A DNA stretch of 29,079 bases from an uncultured Bacilli bacterium (lineage in GTDB: Bacteria > Bacillota_I > Bacilli_A > RF39 > UBA660): positions 1 to 29,079 of the forward strand of contig CAJUGE010000084.1 of the NCBI GenBank assembly GCA_910586295.1, written 5' to 3'. Under the pieces are notes generated by a model. It did no database searches, was not told the origin of the DNA, and saw nothing but the letters and a program-made list of their open reading frames with translations. The stretch's first letter is position 1. Each line of letters starts with the position of its first letter. The translations under genes were made by a program, and so were the position numbers. This document shows, one piece after another, positions 14,297-21,405 of this stretch.

Positions 14297-14854
14297 ATGA
14301 TTAATGTTAATGATTTAAAGAATGGCATGACTATAAGTTATGAAGGAAATGTATACCAAGTTATAGAGTTTCAACATGTTAAACCTGGTAAAGGTGGAGC
14401 ATTTGTTAGAACTAAGCTTAAAAATTTAAGAACTAATAGTACACAAGAGATTACTTTTAATGCTGGCATTAAAATAGAAAAAGCACAAGTTGAAAAGAGA
14501 GAGTTATCTTATCTTTATGCTTCTGGAGATACTTATGTATTTATGGATAATAGTTCATATGAACAAATGGAACTTAATAAAGATAGACTTGGAAATAATG
14601 TTAATTTCTTAAAAGAAGGTATGAGTGTAGAAATAATGAACTATGATGGTGAAGTTCTTGGTGTTAGTTTACCTGAGAAAGTTAGTTTTGTAGTTACTAG
14701 TACTGAGCAAGCAGTTAAGGGTAATACTACTAGTGGTGCTTTAAAAGATGCTACTATAGAAACAGGATATACTTTGAAAGTTCCTTTATTTATTGCAGAA
14801 GGAGAAGAAATTATAGTTACTACAAGTGATGGTAAATATTCAAGTAGGGCTTAA
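14297..14854 (+). CDS. efp: Translation elongation factor P
   Basis: EF-P binds the ribosome E site and relieves stalling at consecutive prolines. At 185 residues it is full length. The KOW-like N-terminal domain carries the loop HVKPGKGGAFVR with K32 at the tip, the position modified in many bacteria; the two OB-type domains follow, ending VTTSDGKYSSRA. No modification enzyme is seen in the window. It shares a promoter with rpmG. In B. subtilis efp lies just upstream of the spoIIIA operon; here spoIIIAH follows after three unknown genes. Confidence 0.97.
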   Translation: MINVNDLKNGMTISYEGNVYQVIEFQHVKPGKGGAFVRTKLKNLRTNSTQEITFNAGIKIEKAQVEKRELSYLYASGDTYVFMDNSSYEQMELNKDRLGNNVNFLKEGMSVEIMNYDGEVLGVSLPEKVSFVVTSTEQAVKGNTTSGALKDATIETGYTLKVPLFIAEGEEIIVTTSDGKYSSRA

Positions 14855-14872
14855 CCAGAGTTAGGCTTTTTT
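14849..14872 (+). terminator. Terminator overlapping the efp stop codon
   Basis: GCTTAAC-CAGA-GTTAGGC (one G-T pair) followed by TTTTTT. The efp TAA lies in the left arm. The next gene starts 15 bases after it, so read-through or a hidden promoter must supply that gene. Confidence 0.75.
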
Positions 14873-14886
14873 CTTTAGGGGGATTT

Positions 14887-15951
14887 ATGGAGTTAGAAGC
14901 TGTTTTTGAATTAGTTAGTTTTTATATAGATGAGCAAGTTATAAATAATATTAGTTTTAAGGAGATTGTTAGATTATTATTTAATAGTATTCAAGATTAT
15001 GAAGGTTATTTCATTTTAGTAAATAGAAAGATTTATTTAGAAAATGAGGAATTACAGGAAGATGATAGAATATTTGCAATAGAGAATGATAAGAGTGAAA
15101 ATATTTTTTCTTTAGAGTCTAGTGATGAAAGGTTATGTTTTTCTATTTACTTAGATGAAGTGGTTAAGTGTTCTTTGAAATATTCTTGTGAGAATGAGTA
15201 TTATGAAGATATAGTCGTTGATTTAGAGATAGATGAATATTTAACAGTTTGGCAAACCATAAAGGAAGTTTATGACGAAAGAGAGTATTTGCAAGATTTT
15301 ATAGTGGATGTAGTTGCCTATGATAAAAATCATAAAGTTACTATGAAAGAGGAATGTTTGGATAGAAGGCTTAGTATTTTTCAAGAGTATTTTTCTGTAA
15401 GCCATGAAGATGCTAAAAAGTGTATAGATAAATTTAGAGAAAATAAGAAGTTTTTGAATAATTCTAAGATGATAGCAGATATGAGAATCATAGATGATAT
15501 GTTTTCATTAGATTATTGCAAGTTTGTAGAACCTTTAAGAATGCGTGACTTTAAAGAAAGATTAGTAGCAGATATAAATGTTTACTTGGAAAATGAATTT
15601 GATGATAATTTTAAAGAAATAGATGTTAGAATTAATAATATTTATAATAATTTGGTTAGACTTTTAAATGAAGATTGTGAGTATGTTTTTAGTTTTAATT
15701 TGATATTAAATATTATTCATTATGTTATGTTAGATAGTGATGTTTTATATACTAATGGAATTATTGTTAGGAAAAGTAATGGGGAATATATAATTTATAA
15801 TGTTAATTTTAATAATAAAGATGTTATGGTTATACCTAGTCAAGCGACTTTGGAATATGCACAGTCTTTGTATTTTAGTGCGGATACTAATAGAGAAGTT
15901 ACAGGGTTAGCAGAATTTTTTGGTTTTGGAAATAGGAAGGTGTTAGGTTGA
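14887..15951 (+). CDS. Tandem paralog A of unknown family (efp-spoIIIAH interval)
   Basis: This 354-residue, strongly acidic soluble protein has no signal, membrane segment or catalytic motif I recognise. The layout is shared with the next two genes: a helical start (VSFYIDEQVINNISFKEIVR), beta-rich middle, a helical block with EYFSVSHEDAKKCIDKF and RENKKFLNNS (about 170-200), a helix (FSFNLILNIIHYVMLDSDVL, about 277-296), then a small beta domain (YTNGIIVRKSNGEYIIYNVN) and a conserved tail LAEFFGFGN. The start ATG 14887 has AGGGGGATTT upstream. No Walker motif is present, so it is not SpoIIIAA despite its position. Confidence 0.85.
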   Translation: MELEAVFELVSFYIDEQVINNISFKEIVRLLFNSIQDYEGYFILVNRKIYLENEELQEDDRIFAIENDKSENIFSLESSDERLCFSIYLDEVVKCSLKYSCENEYYEDIVVDLEIDEYLTVWQTIKEVYDEREYLQDFIVDVVAYDKNHKVTMKEECLDRRLSIFQEYFSVSHEDAKKCIDKFRENKKFLNNSKMIADMRIIDDMFSLDYCKFVEPLRMRDFKERLVADINVYLENEFDDNFKEIDVRINNIYNNLVRLLNEDCEYVFSFNLILNIIHYVMLDSDVLYTNGIIVRKSNGEYIIYNVNFNNKDVMVIPSQATLEYAQSLYFSADTNREVTGLAEFFGFGNRKVLG

Positions 15952-15954
15952 ATT

Positions 15955-17010
15955 ATGAATTTTTTAGAAATGTTAGATAGTGTATGTGAAAATATGCCAG
16001 GATATTTATTAGAGAATAAAAGTTTTGAGGAAATAATTTTGCAAATAAAAGAAGTGTATTCTAGTTTAGATAATAGTCAGAAAGATAATTATTCTTTTAG
16101 AGTTAGAGAAGATATCTTAGGCGAGATGGATTGGTATGATGAAGATAATATTTATCCAATACAAGAATACTTTAGTGAGTTATGTGGAATAGAAATAGGA
16201 AATGAGAGATTGTTCTTTACAGTTAGAGAGAAAGATGGAGAATATGATATAGTTCTTATGGGTTCTATAAGGAATGGACATTATTATGATACTTCGATTA
16301 ATTTAAAAATAAAAGAAGATGTGACTAGTTGGGATATTTTAAGTGTAGTTAAAGATGAGAATGAATATTATTATGACTATAGGCGTGAATACTTTAGTAA
16401 GAGTAGAGATGGTATGTTAATTATTAGTGAGGATGTAGAAGAAAGAAAAGATGAAGACTTTGGGAATTTCTTTGGAATATCAAAAGAAAGAGTTAGAGAA
16501 TTAAGAATGAATTTTGCTAAAAATAGAGAGCTCATAAATAATAGTTTAGCGAGTAAGGATATGATGGAAGAAGATAATAAGTATTCTATGGAAAATGTTG
16601 TGTTTGATGGTTCTTTTGTTATGAGTGAATTATGGTCTTTAATTCTTGGAAGTGAATTAATAGAAGTAAAAGAAGAAGGTAAGAGAAGATTAGAGGCTAT
16701 AGTATCTAATGTGATTAACTCGATTGGTAGTGAAGGAGAGTTTGTAATTAGTCATAATCTTCTTATGAATATGCAGGCTTATGTTTATATGGATTACAAT
16801 ATTCTTAATACTACTGGTTATGTAGTAAGAAAAGATAGTCTTGGATATACTTTATTTAATGTAAATATTACTCATAATGGTGTGATGATTATTCCTAGTA
16901 GTGTTAGTAAAGATAATTTGAGAACTCTTTATAATAGTTCTAGTAATAGTGAACATACAAAAGAGTTAGATGAGTTTTTTGGAATAGTAAATATAAGAAA
17001 GTTGGATTAG
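15955..17010 (+). CDS. Tandem paralog B of unknown family
   Basis: The 351-residue acidic protein begins 4 bases after paralog A. It shares the block NFFGISKERVRELRMNF followed by AKNRELINNS, the helix VISHNLLMNMQAYVYMDYN, the beta domain TTGYVVRKDSLGYTLFNVN with a buried-looking VMIIPSS, and the tail LDEFFGIVN. Identity with A and C looks low along the length (by eye mainly the motifs), so the duplication is old or divergence fast. No secretion signal. Function unknown; co-transcription with A and C is near certain from spacing. Confidence 0.85.
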   Translation: MNFLEMLDSVCENMPGYLLENKSFEEIILQIKEVYSSLDNSQKDNYSFRVREDILGEMDWYDEDNIYPIQEYFSELCGIEIGNERLFFTVREKDGEYDIVLMGSIRNGHYYDTSINLKIKEDVTSWDILSVVKDENEYYYDYRREYFSKSRDGMLIISEDVEERKDEDFGNFFGISKERVRELRMNFAKNRELINNSLASKDMMEEDNKYSMENVVFDGSFVMSELWSLILGSELIEVKEEGKRRLEAIVSNVINSIGSEGEFVISHNLLMNMQAYVYMDYNILNTTGYVVRKDSLGYTLFNVNITHNGVMIIPSSVSKDNLRTLYNSSSNSEHTKELDEFFGIVNIRKLD

Positions 17011-17024
17011 GGTGGTAGTAATTT

Positions 17025-18107
17025 ATGGTTGAACTAGTGGAGAAAATATTTGGTGCTTTACCTAGTGAAGTTAAAAATAACTTGTGTTTTATAGAATTAA
17101 AAAAGCAGGTATTAGGTAAAATAAACGAAGATGTTGAAGTTAGTGTAAGTGAAGAAATTTTAAAGAAAGTAGATGATTATGAAAAAAGTCCTCAAGTTAC
17201 TTTATTATTTGGACAAACTAAATTAATTTTTTCTTTAGAACTGGGAGATGAACTTTGTTTTAATATTGTAGAGGATAAAGGATATAGTATAAATTTGATG
17301 AGTTATAGAGAAAATAATAACTTATATAATGATGTTACTATTGAGATAGTAATTAACGATGGTGTTACTTCTTTAAAAATAGTTGAAAGTGTTAGTAATA
17401 TAGATAGTTATTATTTAGATTATAATTTAGAGTTTTATTCTTATAATAAGAACTTTGAGGAGTTAGAAGTTCCTAATTTGGAAGAAGTTAAAGATGAGGT
17501 TTTTATTGCTTTCTTTGGAGTCGAAGAAAGTAAGGCTCGTGAATGTAGACTTAAATTTAAAGATAATAGAGAGTATATTAATGCTTGTAAGGTTAAAAGT
17601 GTTATGAAAACTATAGATGAAATCTATATGGATGATGGTATGATTTTTTCTAGTGTGATGGAAATTGGTAGTATGTTTGATACTATAATGTATGGAAGTG
17701 AAGAAATAGTATATGAAGAAGATGAAGAACAAGAAAATCAAAATGATGAGGAAGAAGTAGAAAACCAAATATATGAGGATAGAATACAAACTCTAGAAGA
17801 TATGCTTTTTGGTTATGTTGGGTATGAGGGTGAGTTTGTTTTGAGTTATAATTTGGTTTTAAATATTAGAGATTATTTAAATAGTGAAGTGCCTTTTCTT
17901 TTTACAAGCGGTGTTATTATAAGAAAGTTAGATAATGAATATACAATGTTTAATGTTTATTTTGCTCATGAAAATTTAATGGTTATGAGTAAAGAGATTA
18001 CTAGCTTAGATGCAAGAGAAATGTATTATAGTTCTATAGATAATCAAGAAAGTGATGGATTAGATGAATTTTTTGGAGTAATTAATAAAAAAAGAAAAGA
18101 TAAATAG
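17025..18107 (+). CDS. Tandem paralog C of unknown family
   Basis: This 360-residue acidic protein starts at ATG 17025, preceded by AGGGTGGTAG. It carries the family blocks AFFGVEESKARECRLKF then KDNREYINACK, the helix FVLSYNLVLNIRDYLN, the beta domain FTSGVIIRKLDNEYTMFNVY, and the tail LDEFFGVIN. It differs by an extra acidic insert of about 20 residues near 225-250 (EEDEEQENQNDEEEVENQ). The end of the gene is 45 bases from spoIIIAH with no clear terminator, so read-through into spoIIIAH is possible. Confidence 0.85.
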   Translation: MVELVEKIFGALPSEVKNNLCFIELKKQVLGKINEDVEVSVSEEILKKVDDYEKSPQVTLLFGQTKLIFSLELGDELCFNIVEDKGYSINLMSYRENNNLYNDVTIEIVINDGVTSLKIVESVSNIDSYYLDYNLEFYSYNKNFEELEVPNLEEVKDEVFIAFFGVEESKARECRLKFKDNREYINACKVKSVMKTIDEIYMDDGMIFSSVMEIGSMFDTIMYGSEEIVYEEDEEQENQNDEEEVENQIYEDRIQTLEDMLFGYVGYEGEFVLSYNLVLNIRDYLNSEVPFLFTSGVIIRKLDNEYTMFNVYFAHENLMVMSKEITSLDAREMYYSSIDNQESDGLDEFFGVINKKRKDK

Positions 18108-18122
18108 TATAACAAATAAAAA

Positions 18123-18144
18123 TCCACATATATTTTAGTGTGGA
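18123..18144 (+). promoter_or_regulatory. Hairpin covering the spoIIIAH ribosome binding site
   Basis: TCCACA (18123-18128) pairs perfectly with TGTGGA (18139-18144) around a 10-base loop. The ribosome binding site GGAGGG starts inside the right arm (18142-18147), so the fold would partly hide it. Confidence 0.4.
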
Positions 18145-18152
18145 GGGTATTT

Positions 18153-18644
18153 ATGATTAATAAACAAAGTATGTGGTTTTTAACACTTTTATCTTTGGTT
18201 TTAGTTCTTGGTATTTATTATGTTACTATGCCAAATGATTTGTTAAGTAGTAAAATTACTGGAGAAGAGACTGAAAAAAAGACTCAAGTTAATGTTAGTG
18301 AAGGGGATATACTTATTGCAATGAGAGCTAATAGAGATGAGAAAGTATCTTTAGAAATAGAGGAATTACAAAAAGTACTTACGGACCCACAAAAAACAAG
18401 TGATGAGAAGAATAGTGCTTTTAATGAGCTTAAAGTACTTAATTTAAATATAGGTAAGGAAGAGGAACTTGAAGAAAAGATAGAAAATGATTTTGGAATT
18501 AAGAGTTATATAGAAATAAATAAAGATAATATTAAAGTTGTTATTAATTCTAAAGAACATGATGCAAAGCTTGCTAATAATATAATGAGAAGTATTCAAG
18601 CAGAATATAAAGAAAAGATGTATATTACAGTACAGTTTGAGTAG
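18153..18644 (+). CDS. spoIIIAH: Stage III sporulation protein AH (SpoIIIAH)-like
   Basis: In B. subtilis SpoIIIAH is a mother-cell membrane protein whose extracellular domain pairs with forespore SpoIIQ to form the feeding-tube channel. This 163-residue protein begins MINKQSMWFLTLLSLVLVLG, the family's hallmark short cytosolic tip and single membrane helix. An acidic linker follows, then a helix-strand C-terminal domain (FGIKSYIEINKDNIKVVIN, residues about 114-132) matching the YscJ-like ring domain. ATG 18153 is preferred over the in-frame start 15 bases earlier because of TGGAGGGTATTT. Neighbours gerE and gerM fit a sporulation role. spoIIIAA-AG are not in this window. Confidence 0.85.
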   Translation: MINKQSMWFLTLLSLVLVLGIYYVTMPNDLLSSKITGEETEKKTQVNVSEGDILIAMRANRDEKVSLEIEELQKVLTDPQKTSDEKNSAFNELKVLNLNIGKEEELEEKIENDFGIKSYIEINKDNIKVVINSKEHDAKLANNIMRSIQAEYKEKMYITVQFE

Positions 18645-18646
18645 TA

Positions 18647-18673
18647 ACATACTTAAATTTTACTCATAAACTA
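18647..18673 (+). promoter_or_regulatory. Candidate sigma-K/sigma-E type promoter for gerE
   Basis: CATAAACTA (18665-18673) fits the sigma-K -10 pattern CATANNNTA, with an AC 16 bases upstream (18647-18648). CATAAACT also matches the sigma-E -10. In B. subtilis gerE is transcribed by sigma-K. Confidence 0.5.
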
Positions 18674-18708
18674 ATATAGAGATATTTTATAAAATGAGGG
18701 GAGTGTTT

Positions 18709-18927
18709 ATGAGTAAGAGTATTTTAACAAGTAGGGAAAAAGAAATTTTCTTACTTTTAGTTAAGAATAAATCTACTAAAGAGATAGCAGATAAACTTGA
18801 TATTAGTGAGAAAACAGTAAGAAATCATATTTCTAATGCAATGCAAAAGTTAGAAGTAAAAGCTAGAACTGCAGCGGTTATTGAGTTATTAAAGCTTGGA
18901 GAAATTAATATAGACAGTGATATTTAA
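18709..18927 (+). CDS. gerE: GerE-like LuxR-type sporulation regulator
   Basis: The protein is a stand-alone LuxR-type DNA-binding domain of 72 residues, the size of GerE (74 in B. subtilis), the last regulator of the mother-cell programme, controlling coat genes. Visible family signature: LTSREKEIFLLLVKNKSTKE then IADKLDISEKTVRNHISNAM, with the recognition helix in EKTVRNHISNAMQKL, very like GerE. No receiver domain is present. ATG 18709 is chosen over an in-frame start five codons upstream because of GAGGGGAG. It sits before gerM as in B. subtilis (gerE-ysmB-gerM). Confidence 0.9.
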   Translation: MSKSILTSREKEIFLLLVKNKSTKEIADKLDISEKTVRNHISNAMQKLEVKARTAAVIELLKLGEINIDSDI

Positions 18928-18934
18928 TGATTTT

Positions 18935-18961
18935 AGAGGCATATTAAATGTCTCTTTTTTA
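18935..18961 (+). terminator. Terminator after gerE
   Basis: AGAGGCAT-ATTAA-ATGTCTCT (eight pairs, one G-T) followed by a run of T. Confidence 0.8.
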
Positions 18962-18982
18962 GACTAAAAATTTTTAATAATA

Positions 18983-19011
18983 GTCATTTTTTTATTGGTA
19001 GTTCATATTAT
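18983..19011 (+). promoter_or_regulatory. Candidate sigma-E promoter of gerM
   Basis: GTCATTTT (18983-18990), a 13-base spacer and CATATTAT (19004-19011). The B. subtilis sigma-E consensus is about GTCATATT and CATACAMT with 13-15 bases between, so the -35 matches 7 of 8. gerM of B. subtilis is sigma-E dependent. Confidence 0.6.
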
Positions 19012-19029
19012 TAATTAGTGAGGTGGCTC

Positions 19030-19962
19030 ATGTTAAGAAAACTTGGATTAAGAAAAATTGCTGTTACTACTAGTGCTTTATTTGTGATTGGACTTTTGTA
19101 TTTATTTCCTAGTGCAAATAATTTAGAATTAAATTCTAAAATTAGTTATGTTGAAGAGAGTGACTATAGTCCTGTTTATCTTTTGGATAATTATAATTAT
19201 GTTAGTGAAGTGAACGCTATTGTAAGTGAAGAAAAGTTAGAAGATAGACTTAAGAAAAAGATAGAACTTATTACAGTTAATCTTAGTGATGGTAAAATAC
19301 CTAAGGGTTTTAGACCTATCATACCTGAAGGGACAACACTCAAATCTTTGGAAGTAGATGGCGAAATCGTTAGTGTTAATTTTTCTAAGGAGCTTTTAAG
19401 TGTTAGTAGTGTTCAAGAAGAAAAGATGATTGAAGCAATTGTTTATACTTTGACTAGTGAAGAGAAAATAAAGAAAGTTATTATTAAGGTAGAAGATAAA
19501 GTTCTTGAAAAACTTCCTAATTCTCAAAAATTAGTACCTAGTCCATTAGATAGGACTTATGGAATTAATAAGAATTATGATATTAATAGTTTGTATGGTC
19601 TTACTAAGACTACAATTTATTACACTAGTAATTGTGATGATTTGACCTATTATGTTCCAGTTACTAAGATAAGTAATAATAATGAAGAGAAAGTTACAGT
19701 AATTGTTAATGAACTTAAAAGTAGTCTACTTTATCAGAGTAATCTTTCTAGTTATCTTTCTAGTAGTGCTGAGTTAAAGAAATATGAAGAATTAGAAGGT
19801 GTTATGAATTTGACTTTTAACGATAAGATATTTGACTCTATTTATGAACAAAATATTTTAGAAGAGGTTGTTTATACGATTGGTATGAGTGTTATGGAAA
19901 ATTATGATGTAAGTAAGGTAGCATTTTTTGTGGAAGATAAGGAAATTTTGGTGTTTGAGTAA
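19030..19962 (+). CDS. gerM: GerM-like protein with two GerMN domains
   Basis: GerM is a sporulation and germination protein; in B. subtilis it helps hold the SpoIIIAH-SpoIIQ assembly in the septal membrane. This 310-residue protein has an N-terminal membrane anchor (KIAVTTSALFVIGLLYLF, residues 9-26) without a lipobox Cys. Two related domains follow: the first around residues 65-170 (ITVNLSDGKIPKG, TLKSLEVDGEIVSVNFSKEL, MIEAIVYTLTS), the second around 195-305 (TIYYTSNCDDLTYYVPVT, VMNLTFNDKIF, LEEVVYTIGMSVMEN). The repeated strand-helix order with VNFSK/LTFND and the following helix is typical of GerMN. ATG 19030 is preferred for GTGAGGTGG. B. subtilis GerM is a lipoprotein, so the plain anchor is a difference. 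Confidence 0.88.
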   Translation: MLRKLGLRKIAVTTSALFVIGLLYLFPSANNLELNSKISYVEESDYSPVYLLDNYNYVSEVNAIVSEEKLEDRLKKKIELITVNLSDGKIPKGFRPIIPEGTTLKSLEVDGEIVSVNFSKELLSVSSVQEEKMIEAIVYTLTSEEKIKKVIIKVEDKVLEKLPNSQKLVPSPLDRTYGINKNYDINSLYGLTKTTIYYTSNCDDLTYYVPVTKISNNNEEKVTVIVNELKSSLLYQSNLSSYLSSSAELKKYEELEGVMNLTFNDKIFDSIYEQNILEEVVYTIGMSVMENYDVSKVAFFVEDKEILVFE

Positions 19963-19978
19963 ATTATTTCCTTTTTTT
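19941..19978 (+). terminator. Possible terminator at the gerM end
   Basis: GGAAAT (19941-19946) and ATTTCC (19966-19971) followed by TTTTTTT. The 19-base loop contains the gerM stop; the stem is short. Confidence 0.45.
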
Positions 19979-20019
19979 CTTAAATAAAATTGTGTTAATA
20001 TTATGTTAGGAGTGATACT

Positions 20020-20522
20020 ATGAAGAGAAGTAATACAATACCTCATTACACTTTAGGAGAAGAGTTAATTAATTCTATTAGTCATGGAATAGGCGCTGTT
20101 TTAGCTATTATTGCTTTGGTTTTGATGATGATTAAATCAAATAGTGCTACCAAATATGTGATGTGTGCTATTTTTGGAACTACTATGATAACTCTTTATA
20201 CTATAAGTTGTATATACCATGCTTTATCACCTAGAATTAGTGGGAAAAAGGTTTTGAGAGTTCTAGATCACTGCAATGTTTATATGCTTGTGTTTGTCAC
20301 TTATTAAATGGTTGGAGTGCTTTGATTGGAATTGGGGATTTATATAGAAGTACAGGATTTTATGGGGTTTTATTTTTAGTATTAGGTGGAGTAATGTATT
20401 CAGTAGGCTCTATTCTTTATGGAATTGGAAGTCATGTAAGATATATGCATTCTGTGTTTCATTTCTTTTGTATTTTTGGTACTATATTTCATTTTCTTTG
20501 TGTTTATTTGTATATTCTGTAA
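20020..20522 (+). pseudogene. Broken hemolysin III / PAQR-type (TrhA, YqfA-like) membrane protein gene
   Basis: The first part (95 codons from ATG 20020) carries the family's HYTLGEELINSISHGIGAVL, SCIYHALSP and VLRVLDHCNVYML, covering the first three membrane segments and two metal-ligand regions, then stops after FVTY. Another frame from about 20340 gives the end: GFYGVLFLVLGGVMYSVGSI, then the third histidine region HSVFHFFCIFGTIFH. The usual length is about 215 residues; here roughly 60 residues of the middle (the PF...GW loop and membrane segments 4-5) are missing and the frame is shifted, so the gene is inactive by deletion plus frameshift. An assembly error cannot explain the missing membrane segments. 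Confidence 0.85.
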
Positions 20523-20530
20523 AATGAAAA

Positions 20531-20556
20531 AACTTCCTTAGTTGGAAGTTAATTTT
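20531..20556. terminator. Bidirectional terminator between the hemolysin III relic and tRNA-Arg
   Basis: AACTTCC-TTAGTT-GGAAGTT followed by AATTTTTT on the plus strand; on the minus strand the same stem is followed by a T run, serving the tRNA. Confidence 0.75.
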
Positions 20557-20560
20557 TTAG

Positions 20561-20637
<77 letters not shown>

Positions 20638-20640
20638 AAC

Positions 20641-20899
20641 TAACACTTATAGATTATACAATAAAGATGATTTTATTTCAAGTGTTTTGGCTAAAATAGT
20701 TAATAAATATGCTATAAGGTTAATATTTACAGCCTAAATTAAGATGTGGACAGTATTTGGAAGTGGAAATATAAAGTAAAAATAATCATGAAAATGCTTG
20801 TTTTTATCTTCTAGTACTTTCCTAGAAGGGAACAAATATATAAATTAAGGATAAATTAAAATACTAAGGTATATTAAGACCTTAGTAATAATTGATTGT
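20641..20899. other. Gene-free stretch with two perfect hairpins
   Basis: No coding sequence is supported. CTTCTAG-TACTTTC-CTAGAAG (20808-20828) has a loop like those of the IS200 right-end hairpins (TACTTTCA). TACTAAGGT and ACCTTAGTA (20862-20887) form a nine-pair stem around ATATTAAG. Position before a tnpB relic suggests remains of an IS605-type left end. The rest is AT-rich and shows nothing. Confidence 0.5.
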
Positions 20900-21185
20900 G
20901 AAATTACTAGGAGAAAATAAAAAGAGAACAAAGAAATTTATCGAGAAAGATGAAGGGAAGTAATAACTATAATAAGAACTTAATAAGACTAGAAGAGGTG
21001 TATAGACAACTAAGAAACGCTAGAAAAAAGACAAGTGAAGAAATAGTCAGTCAGATATGTAGTCGCTGTGGAAATAAAACAGTAGAATGAAATATGATTC
21101 AGTTATAGAAAGAGACATAAATGTTAGTTTGAACTTAATCTTGTAGTAGAGGAAGAAAGTTCGGTGAAGCAGGAAAGGAGAGTTG
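20900..21185 (+). pseudogene. tnpB: Second, heavily decayed tnpB relic with 3' end remnant
   Basis: Fragments in shifting frames spell TnpB pieces in the right order: NKKRTKKFIEK, then KGSNNYNKN, LEEVYRQLRNARKKTSEEIV, the zinc-ribbon start ICSRCGNKT (about 21054-21080), and IERDINVSLNL (about 21108-21140). Stops and frameshifts separate them and the N-terminal half is missing. The GGTGAAGCAGGAA string at 21162-21174 matches the 3' guide-RNA-like region of the first relic (471-481), so both come from related elements. Confidence 0.75.
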
Positions 21186-21405
21186 TGAAATACTTTAAAA
21201 TTAGTGAATTATTACGTAGCTTTAATTTACTTTTGTTCTTGATATTAAAAAAATACTATACAGTTTGTGATGTAAAGTTAGGTTCTTTATTATTCTACAA
21301 GTTGTACATGCTATTTACGTAAAATTTGGTGTCTAAAAATATTTTTAAGAAAATAAAAGCGTTTTAGGGGTTGAGCGTCGTATATAGTAAGTAGGAGGGC
21401 AAAAT
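21186..21405 (+). other. Leader region of the bacteriocin operon
   Basis: About 220 AT-rich bases with no open reading frame of note. A regulator or inducing-peptide gene is not seen. A strong TAGGAGGG lies before ATG 21406. No clear -35/-10 pair could be assigned. Confidence 0.4.

Noticed and set aside
17463..17789. Minus-strand open frame inside paralog C
   Set aside because: Antisense of an acidic coding stretch, full of Ile/Phe/Thr, with no start signal; the plus-strand gene is supported by its paralogs.
14887..18107. The triplet as highly diverged spoIIIAA-AG genes
   Set aside because: All three are paralogs of one another of 351-360 residues, lacking the ATPase motifs of AA and the membrane helices of AB-AG.
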